A stretch of DNA of 64,000 nt from Rhizaria sp. SCN 62-66 (Eukaryota; Rhizaria, unplaced), in NCBI GenBank assembly GCA_001724265.1, contig MEDY01000009.1, forward strand, positions 62,001 to 126,000. Reading direction: 5' to 3'. This document shows positions 42,093 through 51,800 of this stretch, piece by piece. Position numbers and translations under genes: made by a program. A model generated the notes under the pieces. The model had not been told where the DNA came from. It searched no databases and worked only from the letters and a program-made list of their open reading frames with translations. Position 1 is the stretch's first letter; each line of letters begins with the position of its first letter.

Positions 42093-42871
42093 ATGGTACG
42101 TTTTTATATAGCAATTTCACGCCACGACACACCCTCCTGTCGAACTCTATCATCTATCAACGGTTTCTATTGCCCCGAACTGGAGCCTCAAATACTCGGT
42201 CCGCCAGAGCCCCTCTCGCCCCACCAACCTCGCTCACCTCCGCACCCTCGCCCCGCGCCCGCCCTCTTCGCCCCCACAGCCCAAGGAGCAGACCTCTATC
42301 CGTACCTTCGTCAAGGACACCCGCCGCAAGGACGCCAAGTGTACGTCTCCCTCCCCATCGCCCCCCGCTTCCCATTTCTCACAACAGCTAACCAGCAGGC
42401 ACGACTCGTGAACCGTTCGCCGCCTCTCCGCTGCCTGCGCTCTCCTTTCGTGCTGCTCCAACGGCCGCGCGCTTCCGCATGACCGTCGTGCGGGCTCTCT
42501 CACGCATATGCACCCTATCTCCGCTTCCTCGCCACTCTGCTCTTCCTGCATCCTCTCACCCTCTCACTTTTCGTTTCCCCTTGACTCTTGCCCTCCCACC
42601 CATTCGCACGCCGCTCCGCCCTGCACTGTCCTTGCGCCCCCGCTGCTGCCGCCGCGCATCACTGCTCTTCCCCTCATATCCGTGCGTTTCCTCTACAGAC
42701 ATCAAGATCAAGCGTGATGTTGACCAGTACAAGTTCAAGCTCCGCCTCGGCAAGTACCTCCACACCATCGTCGTCAAGGACAAGTCCAAGGCGCAGAAGA
42801 TGATCGAGTCCTTCGTCGTCCCCACCCTCAAGGTCATCCACTATTCAACCCCTCACTGCGCGAACAACTAA
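42093..42871 (+). CDS. RPL38: 60S ribosomal protein L38 (eL38), three exons
   Basis: Exons 42093-42095, 42280-42340 and 42699-42871 join to 78 aa. Exon 1 is only the ATG; it is followed at once by GTACGT, and the second exon starts after CCCCCACAG. The join gives MPKEQTSIRTFVKDTRRKDA, the family start (M-P-K/R-E...I..F....RRKDAK). The second intron (GTACGT...CTCTACAG) is phase 1 and leads into YIKIKRDVDQYKFKLRLGKY, LHTIVVKDKSKAQK, again canonical eL38. The family is usually about 70 aa, ending near the LKVI-equivalent, so this protein has about 8 extra C-terminal residues (HYSTPHCANN end). A further small 3' intron cannot be excluded. Component of the large ribosomal subunit. Stop TAA at 42869-42871. 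Confidence 0.93.
42096..42279 (+). other. RPL38 intron 1, directly after the start codon
   Basis: 184-nt phase-0 intron: ATG|GTACGTTTTT ... CCCCCACAG|CCC. Its 3' half is strongly C-rich. The split start codon exon is supported by the family N-terminus MPKE. Confidence 0.9.
42341..42698 (+). other. RPL38 intron 2
   Basis: 358-nt phase-1 intron: AAGT|GTACGTCTCC ... TCCTCTACAG|ACATC. Pyrimidine-rich through most of its length. Splicing joins RRKDAK to YIKIKRD as the family requires. Confidence 0.9.
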
Positions 42872-43681
42872 CAACGCACAACTGCAAGCAAACGCACGCG
42901 CTCACTCGCCTTCAAACCGTGGGTGAGCGCAGCCGCAGCCACCGTCGTCGTCGCTCTCCGATGGCGACGCGTGCGGCGCCTTTGTTTGTCGTCGTACCAT
43001 GAAGCTGGGCGTATACGCATAGTGGAAGCAAGCACTCTGTTGCTTTGCTAAATCTGTGTGTCTCTGAACTGCTTTATGGTGTGAATGAATGAATTCCCTA
43101 CTTAAACCATCCAACAACCCACACTCCTGTGTACCACAATACAATCTTGTGTATCAAATCCAACTAATGTACTCGCTTTAACTCTTGTCTCTTTGATCTT
43201 GCGCGACTTCACGAACTGTTTCCTAAGCCCATGTATTATTTTGACGTGGTGCTTGGAATATAACGCACTCGTGTATGTGTCATGTCATCGGTTGACCATG
43301 GTATTTGTTGTGCGTGTCATCACTGTTTATAGATTAATACCTGATGTCATACCCTGCTCCTATGCACGTTTGTGCTGGTTTGAATTCGCTTCTGAGTTAT
43401 ATCAACCCGTCACTCACATGGTCCCTTGCACATACTATGCGCTCGTTGGTGCTGTGAATTATAGGGTATCCAACCATCATCCAGACTTAACAATATTTAT
43501 TATGAAATTTTACTCAGATGAAAGAACGGGGATCCTCACAGTCAAAAGTGTTGAAGGCATCTTTGCAGCTATCTACCGTCATCATGATAAGTGTATCAAA
43601 TAGTGTATCAAATAGTAGTAAGTATTCCTTGCATGTTCTGTCCCCTCAATCATCACCGACAGTTTGTTATACAACTCGTTT
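42872..43681. other. convergent intergenic region between RPL38 and NIT2
   Basis: A short GC-rich stretch (about 42900-42990) right after RPL38 is followed by AT-rich DNA. Both 3' UTRs must be here. A repeated TAAGTGTATCAAATAG-like unit occurs around 43588-43617. No gene recognised. Confidence 0.5.
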
Positions 43682-44859
43682 TTATGCTTGCGCCGTCTTG
43701 TCAACAACGGCGTAGAGATCGGTGCGCTTCTGCACCGTGATAGGGATCTGAGCGCGCACCTCCCTGGCCCTCGCGAAGTCCACAGTCGTCACGACGACCG
43801 CGCTGTCATGCTCCGTGGTCGCGACCACCGTGCCCCAGGGGTCGACGACGCTCGAGTGCCCCCACGCCTGGTACTTGGACTCAGGGTTGCGGGCGGGAGA
43901 GCACGTGGCGACAAAGACTTGCTGCCCCACGGCGTGGGCGCGCTGCAGCAGCTCCCAGTGCGCAGGCCCAGTCACCGTGTTAAAGGCGCCCGGGTACAGC
44001 AGCAGCCCGGCGCCACGGCGCGCGCACGCCTGCGCATACTCGGTGAAACGGATGTCGTAGCAGATGCCCAGCCCCATGCGCAGCACCGTGTCCTTGCTCT
44101 CAGCCTTCGCATCGCTCTTGTCGAGCGCGGCGTCGACGGCGGCCCGGACGAGACTGAAGTCGATGTCGACCGTCGTGATGGCGGAGCCGGCCGTGAGGGA
44201 GTCGCTCTCGCGGAAGGTCATCTTGCCGGGGATGTCGATGTCGAACAAGTGCGCCTTACGGTGCTTGCCGATCAGTGCGCCCGCGGGCGAAAAGACCGTC
44301 GACGTGTTATAGATGGCCGCGTTGGCGCCTAAACAAAGAGTCGAGACAAACATCAATATACACAAATCATTTTGAAATGAGTTAGATGAAGACATATCTT
44401 CGGGCATTTTACACGATGTCTCATTATCTGTGCGAATATTACGGCTTCCTTCGATGTTGCGCGTCACGTACCGCGCTCGGGGATGGAGCCGGCGACGATG
44501 AAGACGCCAAACTCCCGGGCCCAGCTCGCGATCGCGGCCACGCTCGGCGCAGCGCTCGCGTTGCCTGCTGCGGAAGCAGCAGAAGTAGTGGCGGCATCAG
44601 CTGGAGCATCAGAAGCGGAATCGATGACTTGGCCGTTGGCATCGGGGATGGGCTCGGCGTACTCGGGGAACGCGTCGGTCGAGTAGGGGCAGTTGAAGCA
44701 CTCGGGCAGCACGACAAGCTGCGCGCCCGCGGCCACGGCCGAGGCGACGGCGGTGCGTGCCGTGGCCAGGTTGGCGGCCTTGTCGGCGCCCACGGTCACC
44801 TGGCAGAGACCCAGCGTCACGGGCGCGACGGGGACGACGAGGGGGGCGGGGGCGGGCAT
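43682..44859 (-). CDS. NIT2: omega-amidase NIT2, nitrilase-superfamily, two exons
   Basis: Exons 44859-44472 and 44328-43682 join (phase 1) to 344 aa. The enzyme hydrolyses alpha-ketoglutaramate and alpha-ketosuccinamate to the dicarboxylates and ammonia. The Glu-Lys-Cys triad is intact: E53 in LPECFNCPYS, K154 in HRKAHLFDIDIPGK, C219 in GLGICYDIRF. NIT2-specific blocks include FPEYAEPIP, YPGAFNTVTGPAHWELLQR, AWGHSSVVDPWG and the C-terminal QKRTDLYAV. Animal NIT2 is about 276 aa. The difference is an Ala/Ser/Asp-rich insert at about residues 75-108 and a charged insert at about 187-212 just before the catalytic cysteine strand. ATG 44859 is the only in-frame ATG that fits; CAG lies 2 nt upstream after a CT-rich run. 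Stop TAA. No targeting peptide is evident. Confidence 0.94.
44329..44471 (-). other. NIT2 intron
   Basis: 143-nt phase-1 intron: CGCG|GTACGTGACG ... CTTTGTTTAG|GCGCC. AT-rich. The join turns PER + G + ANAAIYN into a continuous nitrilase block. Confidence 0.92.
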
Positions 44860-45807
44860 CGCTGCGGGTGAGGAGGTGGAAGGCGGCGGCGCGGGGCGAG
44901 GATAAGGCAGGATTAAACACGTGTAAGAATATTTCGCGCAAGTGTGAAGGAAATAGAGTGACAACAATGCGACGATAGAAAAGAAAAGTGATTGAGTGAG
45001 ATTGAGTGCAAGGAGGGGGGCATAGAGACGGTCGTGTACGAAAGATAAGAGCTTTGATGGCTGGTGCTGACGTACTATGGATAGCGCGGCGGGAAAAAGA
45101 TGTCGTGGGCAGCTTGGAAAGAAGACTGGAAGGAGGAAAGAAAGATCGGGCGCGGCGTAGCAGCATCCAAGACCCGCGGTTGAGGACGGCGCTGTGTGAG
45201 AGGGGTACGGGAGGAATCAGAAGGGATAGTGAGTCATATAGAGTTCGATACCAATAATAACAAGGAGCGATTATATTTATATATGCTTTATACAGTATTG
45301 CGGCAGTTTCATATCCACAAATAGATATTTAGCTGCATGTAACTGTGGAAAGATTATGACACGAGCAAGTTGATCGGCCCTATGGTGACATGGCAGTAAA
45401 AGGTTGTCGGTATAAGGCATATCAGCACCTGAAGAAGTGATACATTGTGTGAATAACGAAGAAAACATAGGCACAGCGTAAACACCATCAAAAGAGCCAA
45501 GCCTTGATAATGTGGTGTATACGCTTGAAAGTGCCTCAGTCACCACATGATGACCAGCAGCCAACCGTTGGCAGATGCTCGCTTTGATTACATTATTGTG
45601 GCGTGAACAATCCGTTAATCGCGCCAGCCTCGTAATATCATAAGTTTATCGACTAATCACCTTCAAATCCTTTATATGCACTCTTTAAAACTTGATTCTG
45701 TAGTCCTAGCTGTGTTTGTCTGACCGCACCGTCAACACTGGCACCCGGCACACCCCCTCACTCCAACCAACCACCGCACAGCCCTCGCGCAGGCGCAACA
45801 ATTCGCC
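44860..45807. promoter_or_regulatory. divergent intergenic region between NIT2 and the CLP1-like gene
   Basis: About 950 nt. The NIT2 side is CT-rich on the minus strand (44860-45010), as expected for a leader or leader-intron acceptor. The CLP1 side becomes GC/C-rich from about 45725, with CAG at 45790-45792 and then GCC preceding the ATG. The middle is AT-rich. No RNA gene or further protein gene seen. Confidence 0.45.
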
Positions 45808-48800
45808 ATGAGTGCGCCCTGGGCGTCCGCGGCGCTGCCTCCGTCGCCGACGACTCCGCACGGGCCGCACCTGCCGCAGACTCCCCCCGCGCCGTCGGGC
45901 CCCGTGCCGTTTCCGTCCCCCAACTCCTCATTCTCGTTCTCCTTCCCCACACCGAGCGCGCCCTCCGCCTCGTCGTCCTCTAGCGCTGGCGCCGGCGCCA
46001 TCGCGGGCCCCGCGGCGGCGCCCGCGCTGCCGTTCCACTCGCTGGTGCGGCTGACCCCGCAGCGGCCGCGCGCGCTCGTCCGCAGCCGCCTGCCTTTCCT
46101 GCTGCTGCCTCTGCGCGGCTCGGCCTCTGCGCTGGGCACCGTGCTGCCCGCGCGCCGACCCTGGCTGCTCGCGCCGGGCGCCACCATTGTTGAGGCTTGG
46201 GACTTCACCGTCACCAAGACCGTGGACGTGCTCGTCGCGCTCCAGGACGCCGCGCCCGCGTCGCTCGCCGCCGCGCTCGCCGCGCACCGCGCGCTCCTCA
46301 CCGCAGACCCGCGCGCCCTCCGGCTCGAGATCACCGCCGCGGCGGCCGCGCTCGCGCTGCCCGCTGCGGCGGCGATGACATCAGAGGCGGGCCCGGCGTC
46401 GCCACTGTCGGCCTCGCCGTCGCTCACGACGCTGGGCTACTCGCCGCCGCTGCTGCGGCTCGCCGCCTCCGCCACGGGAGGAGCCAGTCCACCCGTGCCT
46501 GTTGCGCAGCCACAGCTGGGGTCAGCGGCGTTGGCGCCGACCCCCGCCTTGGCGGCGGCCGCGGCGACTGCGACTGGGTCCGGAGCGGGGGCGGGAGGGG
46601 CGAGTGCGAGCGCACGCGCGCGGCCGCCGCGGCTGTCGCTGCCGCCGCAACATCAGCATCTCTCTGAAGAGGGCACGGCTGACGCAGCGAGCACGGCGAC
46701 GTCTTCTGCGCTTGCTGGCGGTAGTATTGCGTCGAGATCAGCTGCTGCGGCGCGGGCGCGGGCGTCCACCGACGCCGGGATTGGAGACGCCGGCGCCGGG
46801 AACGCAGGCCCGGGGGAGTCTGGGCTGTCGTCGACAAGCCACTCGGCCAACCAGTCGCCGACCGCGTTTCCGCTCCCGCTGCCCCTGCCGTTGCCGCCAC
46901 TGTCCGCAGACGGGGTCGCGCTGGCCATGACGTCCACCGCGTCCGGCCAGCTTAACAGCATGGGTAGCGGCGATAGGGCGGGTAGCAGCAGCTACAGCAG
47001 CGCGGGCGCGACGGGCAGCGGCTCACTGCACAGCGTGAGCTTTAGCGGCGTCAGCAGTAGTGGCGGCGGCGGGTCGGCCAACCCGAGCGGGCGGCTCGAG
47101 TACCGCGTGACGAGCCTCAACACCACGCCCGACGTCAGCGGCGACACCACGCCCCTGCTCCGCAAACGCGCCTCCGCGTCGGCGTCGATCAACCGCGCCG
47201 CCAAGCTCGCCGCGTCACGCAGTCATCATGGCAACGGCAGTATCAGCAGCGCCACAGAGTCCGGTCGCGCTGCCGTCGACCTCGACCCCGCTGCGGCGGC
47301 GGCAGCGATGGCCGCGACGACGGCGCTGCTGGCGACTGCGGCGACCGCGGCCGCGCTGGGCGCACTCGTTGCGCACCCGCGGCTCCCGCTGCCGGCTGCG
47401 CTCGCGGCAGCGCATCGTGTCACTACCAATGTCGCCAACAGCGACGGCATCTGCGTTGCCACCACGGAGACAGATGCGCTGCCGCCTGACGCGGATGATG
47501 ACGCCGAGACCGAGGCTGAGGCCGCGGCTGAGGCGGAGGCTGACCGCGAGTGCCGCGCGCTGTGGCTGCCCGGGGTGCTCACGGTTACACCGCTGCCGCC
47601 GCCGCCGCCGCCCGCGCCCGCAGCCCCCGTCCCGGCGCCCGCCGCGCAGCTGCTGTCCCGCCGCCCCGCCAACGGCTCCCCCGCCCCCGCGGTCCCCGGC
47701 GCGACGCTGGTCACCGCGGCGGCTACGGCTGCGGTCGCCGCGGCGGCGCTGGCCCGGGCGGGCTCGGCCGCGGGCGCGGGCGCTGCGGTGGCGTCGGACG
47801 GCGCGGCCGCGGGCGCGAGCGTGGTGGTCGCGGCGCGCGAGTGGGTGCGGTGGCTGCTAGACGCGGCGGCGCTGCAGGCGAGCGCTAAAGGCGCGCAGTC
47901 AGTGGATCAGTCGCATGATAGTGCTCCAAATGCATTTGGGGTGTCAAATGCTGTGGCAGAGAGCGCTCCGACGCCACCAGTGCACGTGCCGACGGCTGTG
48001 ACGGCGAGTAAGCAGGGCTCAAGCGCTGTGCGCGCTGTTGTTGCGGCAGAAAAACGCAAGCAATTGCTGCAACAGCAGCAGCAGCAACAACAGCAACATG
48101 TTCAAGCCAACACTGGCGAACAGACTCTGACCCAAGCTGATTCTGCATCAACTGCAACAAAGGATGCTATTGCACTTACAAGCACTCCGACGGCCACGCA
48201 CACGGAAGCTATTGCGCCAATGCTGGCAAGTCCGCTTAGTGAAAGCCCCGCATCTGCGTGCGACGCGACCCTTAGCCCCAACCCGCTTGACGTGAGTGTG
48301 AGCGAGACTGCCGCCGGCTATAACACCGACAATAATGGCGGCAACGACGACGGCGACGACGATGGCGACGAGACCGGCGCCGCGACCGGTGGCGAGGGAA
48401 AGAAGAAGAAGCGCCGCCAGCGCGGCCGCGGCGGCAAGCCGAAGCCGGCGCCTGTAGACGCTGCGCAGCCGCAGGAAGCAGCTGGCGACGACGTTGTAGC
48501 GCCCGTTGACCCTGCGACTAATGTCGCTGCGACGGCTGATGAAAAGGTCACTCCAACGGAGACTACAACGGCGAAGAATGATGCTGCCACGACGGACGCC
48601 GTGCATGAAAGGTCCGCTGATGTTGCCAGGACCGCTGTCGCTGGCACTGAAACCGCATCGGCAGATGTGACTGCAAAGAGCGAGGCTATTCCCGCTGACG
48701 GCGTTGCCGACGACGACGACGGCGACAACGCCGAGGACGGCGACACGACTGCTGGCGCGACGACTGACGCGGTTGGAGGCGTGAAGAAGAAGCGGCGCCA

Positions 48801-51800
48801 GCGCGGGCGCGGCGGCAAGCCCAAGGTAGCTGCGACAAACGAGGCCGTCGCTGATGATGCTGGTGACGCAACGGCGGATGTCTCTGCTGTGCACGTCAAG
48901 CACGACACTGTTGCTGTTAATACCGAGAATCACGTGACTGACGATAGTACTGCGCAGAATGTGCTGGTCGACTCTGTTGTTACTGCTCTCATTCCAACTC
49001 CCGCCGTCAATTCAGTCAACGTCCCTGCCCTGCCAAATCCCGCTGCAAAGTCTGCTGCTGCATCCACTGCTGTAACATCCATCACAGCAGATGCAACTGC
49101 GGCGCGCGGGCTCACTCTCGTGTGCACGCCTCCGCCGCCGCCCGCGCCGCTGCCCGCGCTGCCGGACGCGGTGCGCGCTCTATTTGCACTCGGCGTGCTC
49201 CCCGTTGACGCCACCACGTACGCGCGGGCGATCAGTAGCGACGCAGACGACTCCTTTGCGCGCGATGCGGCCGCCGCTGGCGATGCCGCCGTGCGCGTGC
49301 GCGTGCGGCCGCCCCCGCAGCCGCTGTCATGGTCGCTTGTGACCGCGACCACCGCGCACCGCGCTGCCCTGCGCATCCGCGAAGTCAGCGCCAGCGCCGC
49401 CGCGCGCAACGGCGGCGGACGCGTCCTCGTGCTCGGACACTCGCGCCGCTCGCAGGCGGCGTGCGCTGCGCAGCTGCACGGCAGCCGTAGAGACAGAGCA
49501 AGTGCAGAAGAGAAGAATGACGCTGAAACTGAGGACGATGGGGTGGGCTCGAAGTTGTGGCTCACGACGATGCTGAACGCGCTCGCCACGCGCGGTCCGC
49601 AGCCGGTGCTGTTGGATCTCACCCAAGCCGCTTCTGTCGCAGAAAGCCAAGCCGTCTCGCGCTGTGGTGCGGGACAAGGGCTGATCGCTGCGCCGGGCGC
49701 TGTCGCGGCTGTGGCGATCGTGCTCTCGCCGACAGCGTCCGCAGTGCCTGCGCTGCGGCAGTCTTCGCCGCTCAACACGGCTGCGTACTCCATTGTAATG
49801 CCTGACGCGGAGGCTGGTTCCGGAGCAAACGGTGCAGCAATGTCTGTCGCGCGGGCCGTGGTGGCTCAGTACGACGGCGAACTTGCTGCAGCTACTGCTG
49901 CGGCCGCCGCGTCTGTTGTTGTCGCCAGCGCTGTGTCTGTAGACGCTATTGCTGATGCAAACGCCGAACCCTCTCTGTCCCCGCTGCCCCAACCGAGCAT
50001 CGGCCTCGCGTCGCACAGCGGCGAGGGCGCTGCTAACAACGCTGCAGATGGCGATGAAGAGGAAGAGGAGTCCGCGCAACCGACGGCGCAGCAGCCGCAG
50101 AAGCAAGCCGATACTGCGCCGCGCAAGGGCGCTGGCGGCAAGAAGGGTCGCAACACTGCCAAACGCACAGGTGCTGCCGCAACTGCCACCCTGGCCGCAA
50201 GCACGGCTGCTGCGAGTGGAACTAAACGCTGCCTTGTTGTCGACGCTACATGGGACTTTGATTCGTGCGTGTCTGAAACAGCCACGTGCAGTGCTGCAGA
50301 CGCGGTGTCGCGCGCACAGCAGTATCTTGACTTTGCGCGCGCTGTTATTGCAACGGTGAAGCCGACGATGGTGATGCTATGCCCACTTGCAACGGCTGTG
50401 ACAGCGAGCGCGGAGAGCCTTGGTCCCGGCGACGTGCGTGTGCCAAGTCTGCTGCTTCCTGGAACGCCCGCTGCAAATTCCGGCGCGCCTGCGGGTGCTG
50501 TGGCGTGCGAGCTCGTGTGCACGGCCATCGCCACAGCCAACACTGCCGCGGTCACTGCGCCCGGCTGTGTCGGGGCCCGCAGCGCCCGATACGGTGCAGA
50601 AGAGGACGAAGTCGACGCGCTGCTCAGCAGTGTCTCGTTCGTCCGGCCGCCGCCACTACACCCTGCGCCCGCACCCGTGTTCACGCTTGCTCCCGCCGCC
50701 ACTGACTCTTCGACCACAAGCGCGAGTGAAGGGCGTGTGCTGTACGATCTTGTGTATCCGCGTCGCTACCGCGCTTCGGCCGCGCCTGTCTCTCTCACTG
50801 CCGCCGAGGCGGCGGTGCGCGCTGCGAGCGCTGAAGCCGAGGCCGCATGGCGCGCGCTGACTGTACACGGCTCGCAGTCACTCGTGCTCGTCGCCGCCTC
50901 CGCGCCGCGGACTGCTGCGGCGGCCGCTGGCTGGCTCGACGCGAGCACCGGGTCTCGCATGCGTTGTCGTCTTGCAGTAGTCACGCCTGTTGGCGACAAC
51001 GACAGTGACGCAAAGTCAGACCGGCTCGTCGCTGGTGACTCCGCCCTGCTTTTGTCAACGACCGGAAGCGGGAACTCCTCTGTTGTTACTGCCGTGTTTG
51101 CAGCTGCACCATCCGTTGCCGCGCGCATCTGCCTGCGCGCGCGCGGCGCCGCAGCGATCGTGGCGCCCGCGCGCGCCGCAGCGCGGTCCGCGACGTGGGG
51201 CGCGCGCGGGTGGTCCGACTTCGGCCCGCCGAGCGCCGGCGGCGATGGGCCCGACGCGCCGCCCCCGCCGCTGCAGTGGCTGCGCGTGGGACCCGCGCTC
51301 TACGGCGTGGGTCTCCCGGCTATTGCGACTGCTGGGGGCCGCAAGAGTGTTCGTTGCATCGATCCAATGTCGCATCCACCGCTGCTGTGCGCACTCCTCC
51401 AGTTGCTGGGCCAGGTGCCAGTGTCTGCATCTGCGCTCAACACTCTCGCCGCAGGCTGGACGCGGCGCGCTGCTTTTGGTGCGGGCGCTGGCCTTGCAGC
51501 AATGTCGCGTGTTGCTGGAGACGCTGTGCGCGCCACTGCTTACGCTGCAACCGGCGCCTCACCGGCCCTGCTACCCCACACCGCGCGCCCTGCCACCGAC
51601 ACAGCGGCGATGCAGCGCGCGATTGACTGGGCCCAGTACTTGCTGCTCACAATCGCCCCGCCGCTCCCGCAAACGTCGCTCGGCCACATCGCTGCGGCTC
51701 CGACCGCCGCGCTTGCCGCCGCGGCCCACGCGCTGGGCCCGTTGCTTACGGCTCTTATAGCGCCGCGCCGCAGCCACCCGAGCAAGCGCTTACAACAAAC

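Noticed and set aside
42902-43144. Small minus-strand open frame after RPL38
   Set aside because: 80 codons with no family features and a mixed AT/GC composition; probably 3' UTR.
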